From Heritagella_A intestinalis (GTDB taxonomy: Bacteria > Bacillota > Clostridia > Oscillospirales > Acutalibacteraceae): a stretch of DNA of 53,560 nucleotides. How positions within the stretch are numbered: the stretch's first letter is position 1; the number at the start of each line of letters is the position of its first letter. The notes below the pieces were generated by a model, which saw only the letters and a list, made by a program, of their open reading frames with translations, was not told the origin of the DNA and made no database searches. The DNA lies in NCBI GenBank assembly GCA_904418995.1, contig CAJFQF010000015.1, positions 1-53,560 of the forward strand, given 5' to 3'. Positions 32,978 to 42,754 of this stretch are shown piece by piece. The translations under genes and the position numbers were made by a program.

Positions 32978-34789
32978 TTACGCATCTAAAATGGACATAA
33001 ACTCCTCGCCGGTGATGGTCTCTTTTTCATACAGATAGGCAGCCAGCTCATCCAGCTTTTGCCGATTCTCAGTTAAGATTTTCCGCGCCTTTTCGTGCTG
33101 CTTTTTGACCAGCTCTACTACCTGCCTGTCAATCTGTGTCTGCGTTTCCGCCGAACAGGCCAGAGAGGCGTCCCCACCCAGATACTGGTTTGTGACGGTT
33201 TCCATGGCTACCATGTCGAATTCTTCGCTCATACCATAACGGGTAATCATGGCTCTGGAGAGCTTAGTAGCCTGTTCAATATCATTGGAAGCGCCGGTGG
33301 TAACAGAGCCGAACACCACTTCTTCCGCCGCCCGGCCGCCGGTCAAAGTGGCCACCTTGTTTTCGATTTCCTCTTTACTCATCAGGTAATGTTCTCCCTC
33401 TTCCACCTGCATCGTATAACCCAAAGCACCGGAGGTCCGGGGAACAATGGTGATCTTCTGCACCGGAGCAGAATGGCTCTGCATGGCAGCTACCAAAGCA
33501 TGCCCGATTTCGTGATAGGACACAATCTTTTTCTCTTTGTCCGTCAGAATGGCGTTCTTCTTCTGGTAGCCGGCGATGACTATCTCTATACTCTCTTCAA
33601 GGTCCGCCTGCACAACTGCTTTCCGTCCATCCCGCACGGCGCGCAAAGCAGCTTCGTTAATGATGTTGGCCAGTTCTGCGCCTGAAGCACCGGACGCCAT
33701 TCGGGCAACCTTGCTGAAATCCACATCGGGCCCCACCTTGATTTTCTTAGCGTGAACCTTTAGAATCGCTTCCCGCCCCTTCAGGTCGGGAAGCTCCACC
33801 GGAACCCGGCGGTCAAACCGGCCAGGCCGTGTTAAAGCAGGGTCCAGGGACTCAGGGCGGTTAGTAGCAGCCAAAAGGATAACGCCGCTGTTTTCTTCAA
33901 AGCCATCCATTTCGGTGAGCAGCTGATTCAGGGTCTGCTCCCGCTCATCATTCCCTCCGATCTGTCCTTCTCTCTTCTTACCAATGGCGTCAATTTCATC
34001 AATGAAGACGATACAAGGGGCTTTCTCTTTCGCTTGCTTAAACAGGTCACGGACTTTCGCCGCGCCCATGCCTACAAACATCTCCACAAATTCCGAGCCG
34101 GACATGGAGAAGAATGGGACATTGGCCTCGCCAGCTACGGCCTTGGCCAGCATCGTTTTGCCGGTGCCGGGAGGGCCCACCAGCAGGAGGCCCTTGGGCA
34201 TGGCGGCGCCCACCTCTTTGTATTTATCCGGATTATGCAGATAATCTACGATTTCCGTCAAGTTTTCCTTCGCTTCATCTTCGCCGGCTACATCCGCGAA
34301 TTTGATTCCCTCGGAGGATTTCACATAGACCTTTGCATTGCTTTTACCGAACATCATGGCGTTGGGGCCGCCTGCGTTTTTCATCATCCGCTTATACATG
34401 AGCTGTCCAATCGCCACAAAAATAACCATCGGCAGCACCCAAGTCAGCAGAAAACTCAGCAGCGGGGACATCTGCTCCACAATCTCACCGGAAAATTCTG
34501 CCCCGGAATCCGCGAGCCGTTGGGTTAAGTCAGGGTCCGGCATCATGCCAGTCTTATAGATGGCGGTATTCTCTTTATTGGTAAACAGAATTTGATTTTC
34601 CTGCTGCTGCACCTCCACTTGGCCCAGCTCCTGATTTTGCGCCATCTCAATAAAGGTGCCGTAATCCACCTGCTGGACCTGCCGCTGCATCAACCAGGGC
34701 ATGGTAATGAAATTGAATATCAGCAGAACCAACAACACGATTACATAATAGGAGATTAGGGGTTTTTTAGGTTTTTTGACTTCATTCAT
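32978..34789 (-). CDS. ftsH: ATP-dependent zinc metalloprotease FtsH
   Basis: The 603-residue protein has two N-terminal membrane helices (about 11-31 and 110-132) around an extracytoplasmic loop, an AAA+ domain with Walker A GPPGTGKT (205-212), Walker B IVFIDEIDAIG and the SRH RPGRFDRR, and a zinc protease domain with HEIGH (426-430; most family members have HEAGH). It degrades membrane and short-lived cytoplasmic proteins. The ATG at 34789 follows AAAGGAGG and overlaps the end of the upstream ORF by 8 bp (translational coupling). Confidence 0.96.
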   Translation of the reverse strand: MNEVKKPKKPLISYYVIVLLVLLIFNFITMPWLMQRQVQQVDYGTFIEMAQNQELGQVEVQQQENQILFTNKENTAIYKTGMMPDPDLTQRLADSGAEFSGEIVEQMSPLLSFLLTWVLPMVIFVAIGQLMYKRMMKNAGGPNAMMFGKSNAKVYVKSSEGIKFADVAGEDEAKENLTEIVDYLHNPDKYKEVGAAMPKGLLLVGPPGTGKTMLAKAVAGEANVPFFSMSGSEFVEMFVGMGAAKVRDLFKQAKEKAPCIVFIDEIDAIGKKREGQIGGNDEREQTLNQLLTEMDGFEENSGVILLAATNRPESLDPALTRPGRFDRRVPVELPDLKGREAILKVHAKKIKVGPDVDFSKVARMASGASGAELANIINEAALRAVRDGRKAVVQADLEESIEIVIAGYQKKNAILTDKEKKIVSYHEIGHALVAAMQSHSAPVQKITIVPRTSGALGYTMQVEEGEHYLMSKEEIENKVATLTGGRAAEEVVFGSVTTGASNDIEQATKLSRAMITRYGMSEEFDMVAMETVTNQYLGGDASLACSAETQTQIDRQVVELVKKQHEKARKILTENRQKLDELAAYLYEKETITGEEFMSILDA

Positions 34790-35234
34790 TAGGAAATTCC
34801 TCCTTTTGCTCGTCCACACTCATTTGCAGGTCAACGGCCTTTAATGCCGCAATCAGCGCATATCGCGTGGACTGAATGGCAAAATCAATGGCGTACTCCC
34901 CATAAAGGGCGGCGGCTTCAGCTTTATCCTCCGCTGTGGTGTTCTTCTCACTGCGCAGATAATCTGGAAGCTCCTGTTCCAGGATTTCTCTGACCGTTTT
35001 ATAATATTTCAGCTGAGCGCCGGCCAATGCGGCCACTGCCGGAGAACGGCTTCCCTCTACGTTCCTTTCTAACAGAAGCTCGTTCTCCTTATATTCATCT
35101 GTTGCTTTTTGAAGCTCCTGCCGAATTTTGGAATGATCCTCTTTCTGGCAAAGCCGGAGCCGGCTTTGCATCCGCCCGTATTGCTGCTCTAATTCATACA
35201 GTTTGACAGCAAATATCCCTTCGCTAAGCTTCAT
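34782..35234 (-). CDS. Helical protein coupled to ftsH
   Basis: The 150-residue protein is mostly predicted coiled coil (YELEQQYGRMQSRLRLCQKE and a following Lys/Glu-rich stretch), then a helical C-terminal half. No family recognised. Its stop overlaps the ftsH start by 8 bp, so it is expressed with the protease and may be a partner or substrate. AAAGGAGCC precedes the ATG at 35234; the longer frame to 35480 would span a terminator and is rejected. Confidence 0.65.
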   Translation of the reverse strand: MKLSEGIFAVKLYELEQQYGRMQSRLRLCQKEDHSKIRQELQKATDEYKENELLLERNVEGSRSPAVAALAGAQLKYYKTVREILEQELPDYLRSEKNTTAEDKAEAAALYGEYAIDFAIQSTRYALIAALKAVDLQMSVDEQKEEFPNE

Positions 35235-35452
35235 AAACCAGGCTCCTTTCCTCATACCGTGTACCCTATTTTCAGTTATACCAGAGTACAGAAAATTTCG
35301 CCACTTGCAATTTTTAAAATCTGTCTTTACACATCTGCCGATATGTAAAAAACATTGACGCTTTCCTAACGTACAGAGAAGGCCAGAAAAAAGAGCGGAT
35401 GGACTTAGAGGCCGATCAGGCTGGAACCATACGGTTGTATCGGGATTACAAA

Positions 35453-35489
35453 AAAGAAGATGTGCCATAACCATTGGCACATCTTCTTT
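35453..35489. terminator. Terminator between rodA-like gene and ftsH unit
   Basis: AAAGAAGATGTGCCA (35453-35467) pairs perfectly over 15 bp with TGGCACATCTTCTTT (35475-35489). Minus-strand T-residues follow the stem. The gap 35235-35573 holds this and no supported gene. Confidence 0.82.
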
Positions 35490-35573
35490 GGCTTTCTTTA
35501 CTCGACTATCGTAATTCTATTATTTAAAAGGCGCTCCATACACAATGGACAGACCCGCTTCGCAAAAGCAAAA

Positions 35574-36731
35574 CTACCGGTTCCTGCGCAGAGTAAAGCC
35601 ATCCACCTCTTTGTGGTGGAGATAGACATTCTGCACCAAGCCATACCCAAAATAGAGGCAGGCCGCCGAAGAACCACCAGCGCTAAAGAAGGGCAGGGTC
35701 ACGCCCATAACCGGCAGGATTGCCAAGCACATGCCGATATTGAAAATTGCCTGGGCGGCAATCAGGCCGAAAAAGCCCACGCAGATATAGGTGCCCAGCG
35801 GGTCCCGGGCCACCCGGGCGTTGTGGACTGTGCGGATCAGCAGCAGAACCAGCAGGACGATAATCAGCATACATCCTACAAATCCCAGCTCTTCCCCGGC
35901 CACGGAGAAAATAAAGTCGCTCTGCTGGAACGTCACTTGATTACTCTCCACCCGAGGGCCTTCAAACAATCCACGGCCCCAAAACTGGCCGGAACCAATG
36001 GACAGCCGGCCCTGATACTGTTGGTAGCCGTCACCCCGGGCAATCACAGGATTATCCAAATTATAGACAGCGGTAAACCGGTTTTTCTGGTATTCGCTGA
36101 GGACGTAATTCCAGGCCAAAGGCGCCGCCACCAAAAGTGCTCCAAAGAGGCCGGCGAAATACCGGAGCTGCACCCCGGCGATAAAGGACATGGCCAGGAA
36201 CATACAAAAGAAGATCACTGCCGCGCCGTCGTCCCCCTGGAGGTGGCACAGGGCCATGGGGACCAATGCGTGAACCCCCAGTAGGGCCACATGGAGGAAT
36301 TTCTTGATGAGGCCCCTCTCCTTTAACACCGAAAGATGTTTGGCAAAGGTAATCATAAAGGCGATTTTTACCAGTTCGGAGCTTTGAAAAGTGGTAAAGC
36401 CCAGATTGATCCACGCCTTGGCATTGACCCCGTCATCGTTTTGAATCGAGATGCCAAAAAGCAACGTATACACCATTAGGAACACGCTGAACCCCGCTAC
36501 AAGATACCAAAAACTCGCAATGGCATTATAATCGATCAGCGTCAATATCCAAGCGCCTACCAATCCCAGAACTACCGCTACCAACTGTGTTTTGAAATAG
36601 TCGGTATCCGTAGCCCGGGACACGCTTTTCAGCAAAAGCAAGCTGTAGGCGGAAATCACTACTATGAGAAGGAACAGGATCTTGTCCATATCCTTAATGT
36701 ACTGCCAGATCCGTCCGAAAAATCTCGCCAT
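35574..36731 (-). CDS. rodA: RodA/FtsW/SpoVE-family glycosyltransferase
   Basis: The 385-residue polytopic protein has about ten membrane helices and the SEDS family segments NDDGVNAKAWINLGFTTFQS, QSSELVKIAF, HLQGDDGAAVIF and the C-terminal FFSAGGSSAACLYFGYGLVQ. SEDS proteins polymerise glycan strands of peptidoglycan with a class B PBP. RodA is favoured over FtsW by the internal motif SIGSGQFWGRG. A partner PBP or MreBCD is not in the window. AAAGGAG precedes the ATG at 36731. It is a single-gene unit. Confidence 0.88.
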   Translation of the reverse strand: MARFFGRIWQYIKDMDKILFLLIVVISAYSLLLLKSVSRATDTDYFKTQLVAVVLGLVGAWILTLIDYNAIASFWYLVAGFSVFLMVYTLLFGISIQNDDGVNAKAWINLGFTTFQSSELVKIAFMITFAKHLSVLKERGLIKKFLHVALLGVHALVPMALCHLQGDDGAAVIFFCMFLAMSFIAGVQLRYFAGLFGALLVAAPLAWNYVLSEYQKNRFTAVYNLDNPVIARGDGYQQYQGRLSIGSGQFWGRGLFEGPRVESNQVTFQQSDFIFSVAGEELGFVGCMLIIVLLVLLLIRTVHNARVARDPLGTYICVGFFGLIAAQAIFNIGMCLAILPVMGVTLPFFSAGGSSAACLYFGYGLVQNVYLHHKEVDGFTLRRNR

Positions 36732-36986
36732 CCGCTTTTCTCTCCTTTCCTGCCGGGCAGAAACCATCCGTCTGTCCCGGTCTGTGTTAGAGAAAGGACG
36801 TTTCCGCCCTATCCCCATAATGAGTCATTTTATTATAGCACACTCCTTCCGGTGCGGCAACGAAAAACCGCTCTCCCAAGGAGAAACCCCAAAATTTTAA
36901 CAAAATATTCAACCCTTTATGCCGGGAAACACCCCCTGGCTAGGCCGGATTTCTCCAAAACTTTCCCGTCTTTTATCCGGAGGGAA

Positions 36987-37014
36987 TTGATAAATTCCGA
37001 CAATTTGGTATAAT
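36987..37014 (+). promoter_or_regulatory. gltX promoter
   Basis: TTGATA (36987-36992), 16 bp, TATAAT (37009-37014), 34 bp before the start codon. Confidence 0.8.
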
Positions 37015-37048
37015 AATAGAATCAACCGTTGTAAGAGAGGGAAATGAC

Positions 37049-38500
37049 ATGGAAAACAAATTGGTACGCACTCGTTTCGCGCCCAGCCCCACGGGCTTTA
37101 TGCACGTGGGCAACCTGCGCACCGCCCTGTTTGAATATCTCATCGCCAAATCCCAACAGGGGAAATTCATCCTGCGCATTGAGGATACCGACCAGGAACG
37201 GCTGGTGGAGGGCGCAGTGGATGTGATCTACGACACCCTGCAGCAGGTGGGCCTGGACCACGATGAAGGCCCCGATATTGGCGGAGAATACGGCCCCTAT
37301 ATCCAGAGCCAGCGGAAGGATACCTATCGCCCCTATGCAGAGCAGCTTGTCCGGGAGGGCAAGGCCTACTACTGCTTCTGCACCAAGGAGCGCCTGGAAT
37401 CCCTCCATCAGGAAGATGGCTTTGGCGGCTATGACCGTCACTGCCGGGATCTGCCCGCCGAGGAAGTCCAGCGCCTGCTGGATGCCGGCACTCCCTATGT
37501 GATCCGGCAGAAGATGCCCACAGAGGGTTCCACCACCTTCCAGGACGCGGTATTCGGGGAGATTACCATTGAAAATAAAGAGCTGGAGGACCAGATTCTG
37601 CTGAAGTCCGACGGCTATCCCACTTATAATTTCGCAAACGTCATCGATGACCACCTGATGCACATCACCCATGTGGTGCGGGGCAGCGAGTATCTGACCT
37701 CTACCCCGAAATACAACCTGCTGTATGAGGCTTTCGGCTGGGAAGTGCCCACCTATGTCCACCTGCCCCTGATTATGGGCAAAAACGAGGACGGCTCTGT
37801 GAGCAAGCTCTCTAAACGCCACGGCTCTACCAGCTTTGCCGGCCTGGTGAAGGAGGGCTATCTCCCCGAAACCATTGTCAACTACATTGCCCTGCTGGGC
37901 TGGTGCCCCAAGGATAACCGGGAAATTTTCTCCCTCCAGGAGCTGGTGGAGAACTTCTCTATTGACGGCATCAGTAAGGCCCCCTCGGTGTTCGACTACG
38001 ACAAGCTGGACTGGTTTAACGGTGAGTATCTCCGGGCCAAGACGCCGGAGGAATTTACAGCCCTGGCCATGCCTTGGTATCAGCAGGTGTTCGGGCAGGA
38101 AGAGAAGCCCTGGGATGTGCTCACTTCTATTTTGCAGCCCCGGGTCATTCGTCTGACAGATATTCCCGGAATGATCGGCTTCTTTAAGGAGCTGCCGGAA
38201 TACGACGCTGCGCTTTTCGTCAACAAAAAGAGCAAGGCCAACCTGGAAAATGCCCCGGTAATGCTGAAGGCCGCTATGGAGGCCCTCTCTTCCCTGCCGG
38301 AGTGGAATGTGACGGCCATTCACGACTGCCTCATTCAGCTGGCCCAAAAGCTGGAAGTAAAGAACGGCACGCTGCTGTGGCCGGTGCGCATTGCCGCTGC
38401 CGGGATGCAGGTAACCCCCGGCGGCGCCATGGAGATTCTGGCGATTCTGGGCAAAGAGGAAGCTCTGCGCCGGCTGGAACTGGGCCTTGCCAAACTGTAA
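37049..38500 (+). CDS. gltX: Glutamyl-tRNA synthetase
   Basis: The 483-residue class I synthetase has the HIGH-type motif PSPTGFMHVGNLR (12-24), the KMSKS-type SKLSKRHGS (about 250-258) and normal length for the bacterial discriminating or non-discriminating enzyme. It charges tRNA-Glu. Because GlnRS lies directly downstream, a discriminating form is likely. AGAGAGGG precedes the ATG. Confidence 0.96.
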   Translation: MENKLVRTRFAPSPTGFMHVGNLRTALFEYLIAKSQQGKFILRIEDTDQERLVEGAVDVIYDTLQQVGLDHDEGPDIGGEYGPYIQSQRKDTYRPYAEQLVREGKAYYCFCTKERLESLHQEDGFGGYDRHCRDLPAEEVQRLLDAGTPYVIRQKMPTEGSTTFQDAVFGEITIENKELEDQILLKSDGYPTYNFANVIDDHLMHITHVVRGSEYLTSTPKYNLLYEAFGWEVPTYVHLPLIMGKNEDGSVSKLSKRHGSTSFAGLVKEGYLPETIVNYIALLGWCPKDNREIFSLQELVENFSIDGISKAPSVFDYDKLDWFNGEYLRAKTPEEFTALAMPWYQQVFGQEEKPWDVLTSILQPRVIRLTDIPGMIGFFKELPEYDAALFVNKKSKANLENAPVMLKAAMEALSSLPEWNVTAIHDCLIQLAQKLEVKNGTLLWPVRIAAAGMQVTPGGAMEILAILGKEEALRRLELGLAKL

Positions 38501-38570
38501 AAACGCGTATTTCTGCTGGTTCTGATTCCCCCTTTGGGGGAACAGAGGAAGGCGGCATTAGGAACGGAGC

Positions 38571-38599
38571 AGGGGCCTTTTTTCTTGCAAAAGGCCCCT
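38571..38599 (+). terminator. Hairpin between gltX and glnS
   Basis: AGGGGCCTTTT (38571-38581) pairs with AAAAGGCCCCT (38589-38599). A further hairpin TTCCCCC/GGGGGAA lies at about 38526-38542 and a GAAAAT/ATTTTC one at 38604-38629. The 282-bp gap is repeat-rich with no ORF. Confidence 0.7.
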
Positions 38600-38782
38600 C
38601 TTTGAAAATGTCCCACTGGGATATTTTCAAATTCACCCGCGAAAATGCGCCTTACAACTTACAAATAGAGATTCCGCTCTCTGCGGAGAGCGGCCGGGGA
38701 CTCTGTCCCCTGGATCCCTGCGATTTTTTGAAAAAAATCGAGTAAAACTTTTGTGGTTGCGCAACTGGAAAGGATGGAAAAT

Positions 38783-40468
38783 ATGAGCGAAGAAAAGACC
38801 ATGGGGGAAGTTATTTCCTCCAGTTTTATTGACGACTTTATTATGGAGGATTTAGCCGAGGGCGGCCGCTGTGAGGGAATGCAGGTTCACACCCGGTTCC
38901 CTCCCGAGCCCAATGGCTACCTGCATATCGGACACGCTAAGGCCATTTACATTGATTTCGGTACGGCGGAGCGCTTCGGCGGCATCTGCAATCTGCGTAT
39001 GGACGATACCAACCCCACCAAAGAGGATACCGAGTATGTGGACGCCATTAAAGAGGACATCCACTGGCTGGGTTACGACTGGGAGGATCGTTTCTATTAT
39101 GCCTCCGATTACTTTGAAAAAATGTATGAATTGGCGGTAGGCCTCATCAAAAAGGGCTTGGCTTATGTGTGTGAGCTGACCCCTGACCAGGTGCGGGAAA
39201 ACCGCGGCGACCTCTCCACCCCGGCCACCAGCCCCTATCGAGACCGGCCCATTGAGGAGAGCTTGGATCTCTTCGCCCGGATGCGCGCCGGCGAGTTTGA
39301 GGACGGTAAGATGACTCTCCGAGCCAAAATTGATTTGGCTTCCGGCAACTTCAACATGCGGGACCCGGTGATTTACCGCATTAACCATATGTCCCACCAC
39401 CGCACCGGTGACAAATGGTGCATCTACCCCATGTACGACTACGCCCATCCCATTGAGGATGCCCTGGAAGGGATTACCCATTCCCTGTGCTCCCTGGAAT
39501 TTGAGGACCATCGGCCCCTGTATGACTGGGTCATCGCCAACGTAGACCTGCCCTCCAAGCCCCGGCAGATCGAATTCGCCCGGTTGGGCATCAACCACAC
39601 GGTCATGAGCAAGCGCAAGCTGCGGGCGCTGGTGGAAGGCGGCTATGTCAGCGGCTGGGACGATCCCCGGATGCCCACCCTCTGCGGCCTGCGCCGCCGT
39701 GGCTATACCCCGGCCTCTATCCGGAATTTCAGCGAGCGAAACGGCGTTTCCAAGGTAAACAGCACGGTGGAATACAGCTTCTTGGAGCACTGCCTCCGGG
39801 AGGACCTGAATCTGAAAGCCCAGCGTGTCATGGGTGTGCTGCATCCCTTGAAGCTCATCCTCACCAACTACCCCGAGGGCAAAACCGAGACCTTTGAGGT
39901 GGAAAACAACCCCAACCGTCCTGAGGACGGCACCCGCACGGTGACCTTCTCCCGGGAGCTGTGGATTGAGCAGGAGGACTTCATGGAGGAACCCATTAAG
40001 GGATACTTCCGTCTTTTCCCGGGGAATGAGGTGCGCCTGAAAACCACCTATGTAATCCGCTGCACTGGCTGCGAAAAGGATGCGGACGGCAATGTCACCA
40101 CTGTGTATGCCGAGTATGACCCGGAATCTCGGGGCGGCAACCCGGCAGACGGCCGGAAAATTAAGAGCACCATCCACTGGGTAGACGCCAACACAGCTCT
40201 GGATGCGGAAATTCGGCTGTATGACAATCTGTTCAGCGTGGAAGACCCGGATGCTGGGGACTTTTTGGAGGCCCTGAACCCGGATTCTCTGAAGGTCCTG
40301 GAAAACGCCAAGGTGGAGCCGTCTCTGGTCGCCGCCAAGCCCGGCGACTCCTTCCAGTTCATGCGCCAGGGGTATTTCTGCGTGGACAATCGGGACAGCA
40401 CGCCGGATCATCTGGTATTCAACCGTTCTGTTTCCTTGAAGGACAGCTTTAAGCCCAAGAAGAAGTGA
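38783..40468 (+). CDS. glnS: Glutaminyl-tRNA synthetase
   Basis: The 561-residue enzyme has HIGH motif FPPEPNGYLHIGHAK, the KMSKS-type VMSKRKLRALVEGG (about 275-288), GlnRS-specific NTRMDDTNP-like (LRMDDTNPTKE) and the C-terminal anticodon-binding beta-barrels. It charges tRNA-Gln directly. Most Firmicutes lack it and use GatCAB, so it is a marker of this clostridial branch or of transfer. GAAAGGA precedes the ATG at 38783. Confidence 0.96.
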   Translation: MSEEKTMGEVISSSFIDDFIMEDLAEGGRCEGMQVHTRFPPEPNGYLHIGHAKAIYIDFGTAERFGGICNLRMDDTNPTKEDTEYVDAIKEDIHWLGYDWEDRFYYASDYFEKMYELAVGLIKKGLAYVCELTPDQVRENRGDLSTPATSPYRDRPIEESLDLFARMRAGEFEDGKMTLRAKIDLASGNFNMRDPVIYRINHMSHHRTGDKWCIYPMYDYAHPIEDALEGITHSLCSLEFEDHRPLYDWVIANVDLPSKPRQIEFARLGINHTVMSKRKLRALVEGGYVSGWDDPRMPTLCGLRRRGYTPASIRNFSERNGVSKVNSTVEYSFLEHCLREDLNLKAQRVMGVLHPLKLILTNYPEGKTETFEVENNPNRPEDGTRTVTFSRELWIEQEDFMEEPIKGYFRLFPGNEVRLKTTYVIRCTGCEKDADGNVTTVYAEYDPESRGGNPADGRKIKSTIHWVDANTALDAEIRLYDNLFSVEDPDAGDFLEALNPDSLKVLENAKVEPSLVAAKPGDSFQFMRQGYFCVDNRDSTPDHLVFNRSVSLKDSFKPKKK

Positions 40469-40540
40469 TGGTATAATTATTATCTAAAATTCACTCAGTA
40501 CTTTATTCGTAACTGTTGTTTCTCAAAATATTTGCTTATT

Positions 40541-40584
40541 AATTAAAAAGCTAGTGTAATGATTTTTACACTAGCTTTTTAATT
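40541..40584. terminator. Bidirectional terminator between convergent genes
   Basis: AATTAAAAAGCTAGTGTAA (40541-40559) pairs over 19 bp with its inverse (40566-40584). It serves glnS on the plus strand and overlaps the stop codon of the AT-rich gene on the minus strand. Confidence 0.9.
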
Positions 40585-42754
40585 ATATCGAATTTTCAAT
40601 TTCTCCAGTTTCAGAGTTAATATATATTACATCCATAGTAGACCAGTGGGAATTGTTAACCAACCAGCGTAAAGCTATACAATAATAGCTGATTCCATTC
40701 TTTTTTTGAGTGCTTTGATTTTGAATAGTGTATGGATACCCAGTAGCATTATCTATACTGCCGTCTTCTATTTTCCAATATCCTTCTGCAATTTTAATAG
40801 CTTGTTCTTCTGAAATAGACAATTTGGACTGCCGATCTTCAGGACAGTCTATTTTTTCTGAATAGTGATCTGATACTATAAAATCTTCTAAGTTGATAGT
40901 ATATTCATAGCTATCTGCGCCGGCTATAGAATACACCTTGCCTATTATGCATAAATCCCCATTTTTATTAAAGTATGGATCTGCTTCATTGATATTTTTT
41001 TCAGACAATGTATTTGAAAGTTGTTTATTAGCTATGTTAACAAAATCACTATCATCGATATTGGCCATAATACCATCATAATATCTTTCCCAAAAAACAG
41101 AACCTAGCGCTTGCTTAACTTTATTTAAGTATTCGTCATTTTTAATGTGAGAACAATCAATGACCTCCGCTCTATCCATAATAGATTTTTTAGATATAGA
41201 AATATTATAAGCAGAATAATTTATATTTGCAGCATTTGATACAGAACTTACTAGTAATGATAGTGTATCATTTTTTATGCTCCATTCGTAGGACACCTCA
41301 TAACAAAGAATGGAAGTATCTGTCTTTTCAGGTTCTATAACCATTGGTAATATAGTGTTTGTATAAAATTCATCATATATTTTTGTGTTTATTTCATCTA
41401 TCTCTTTCCCGTTTAAATTAATCTGGGGAAGTTTGTATGTAAGTTTATTTCCCTCATTGTCAATTGTTTCGTATGTATATCCATCGGACACCATTGCGGT
41501 ATTCGATACCATCTGCGCCTGCTCCACCATGTTATCCAGCACGGCATCTGCATCGGAAAGAATTTTGGCCTGATTCTCATACCAGGCTTCTGCTTCCTGT
41601 ACGGACTGCTTATTAAACCAGGACAGCAGCCCAGCATCACTGGCTACCACACTGTACAGGCAATATTCACCGCGTATATGACAGCCTATGACATATTTTA
41701 GCAGGGTAATGTACTGGTCTGCAAGTCCCTCCTCTTCCTCTGTTCCCATAGAATCCAAAAATGTATTTTGCAAATTTAGAGTCGCAGTTCTCAAAGATTC
41801 GTTAATATCGTGCAGAGCCATCATTTCCAGCACGCGATTGATTAAATTTTCGCCTCCAACGGTTAAATTGCCTACCAGTGTTCCGATTTTTTTGCCTAAT
41901 TCCCAGGAGGATTTTAATGTTCCAACTTTTGAGAGAAAATCATCCGCACCGTCAACAAAAAATTGGAAAGTATCATCTGAAGCATACTCGGGCATGTCTC
42001 TTACCGCTGTAAAGAAGGATTCCGAAAAGAAAGCTCCACTCCAATTTTCGAAATTCTTATCCTTTACATCATTATACGATTCCATCCGGATTTTAGCCGC
42101 CTTCTGCATACTTGTCCGCAAAGTAGAACAAGCATCTTTCAAATCCTTGTCCGCTGTATTCTCTTCTACCGTCTGCAAGAATAAATCATACCGTCCATAG
42201 TTTTGAATGACAGTTTCCAACTCGCTCAGGGTTTCTATCCAATTTTCAACACTCTCTTTCCCCTGATAAACGACTTCCATTGCGTGGGAAACATAGGATT
42301 CTATCTCCGTCACAGCCGGATAACTCCCGCCAAAATAGGAAATGGAATCCTTTGCGATGTCGATAATATCTTCGCCGTATTCTTTTGCACCTTTTAAATT
42401 ATCCTGCTCTTTTTGCTTCGCAATATCTGTAGAATTTTCTGAATCATAAGTGCCGATCAAGTTGATTAAAACATCCATATACTTCTCTTTGTCGGGTTTA
42501 GCACCTGTATCAATCAACTTGTCAATCGTAGCTAAAAAACTCATGGACATACTATTACTGCGAAACTCCCGCGTAAAAGAAAGATAGCCATAGTACTCAC
42601 TGTCCGCTAACATTTTCCAATCTCCCCGGGAAATATATTCAAAAGCCTTTTCCCCAAGGGGTGTAGAGGGTTTGCTTGTTTCTTCCGCATATCCAAAAAT
42701 ACTAAAAAGAACCGCCATGGTACACGCCAAAACACCACTCAATACCCGTTTCAT
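40583..42754 (-). CDS. Large exported protein of unknown function
   Basis: The 723-residue protein has an N-terminal signal peptide (about 1-22). A long helical region follows (25-420). The middle (about 425-600) resembles DUF3298-type secreted domains, and a C-terminal PepSY-like segment (about 650-723: SISEEQAIKIAEGYW, STMDVIYINSETGEI) may be regulatory or inhibitory. I do not recognise the whole. It is AT-rich with many rare codons (ATA, TTA), unlike the adjacent tRNA synthetase and guaA genes, which suggests recent transfer. Its ATG overlaps the lipoprotein stop by 4 bp. Confidence 0.65.
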   Translation of the reverse strand: MKRVLSGVLACTMAVLFSIFGYAEETSKPSTPLGEKAFEYISRGDWKMLADSEYYGYLSFTREFRSNSMSMSFLATIDKLIDTGAKPDKEKYMDVLINLIGTYDSENSTDIAKQKEQDNLKGAKEYGEDIIDIAKDSISYFGGSYPAVTEIESYVSHAMEVVYQGKESVENWIETLSELETVIQNYGRYDLFLQTVEENTADKDLKDACSTLRTSMQKAAKIRMESYNDVKDKNFENWSGAFFSESFFTAVRDMPEYASDDTFQFFVDGADDFLSKVGTLKSSWELGKKIGTLVGNLTVGGENLINRVLEMMALHDINESLRTATLNLQNTFLDSMGTEEEEGLADQYITLLKYVIGCHIRGEYCLYSVVASDAGLLSWFNKQSVQEAEAWYENQAKILSDADAVLDNMVEQAQMVSNTAMVSDGYTYETIDNEGNKLTYKLPQINLNGKEIDEINTKIYDEFYTNTILPMVIEPEKTDTSILCYEVSYEWSIKNDTLSLLVSSVSNAANINYSAYNISISKKSIMDRAEVIDCSHIKNDEYLNKVKQALGSVFWERYYDGIMANIDDSDFVNIANKQLSNTLSEKNINEADPYFNKNGDLCIIGKVYSIAGADSYEYTINLEDFIVSDHYSEKIDCPEDRQSKLSISEEQAIKIAEGYWKIEDGSIDNATGYPYTIQNQSTQKKNGISYYCIALRWLVNNSHWSTMDVIYINSETGEIENSI

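Noticed and set aside
35346..35469. Possible C-terminal gene remnant on the plus strand before the terminator
   Set aside because: A short frame ending KKEDVP-stop has no start site and no family that I recognise.
38852..40411. 519-codon minus-strand frame opposite glnS
   Set aside because: Shadow of GlnRS; no motif or start site.
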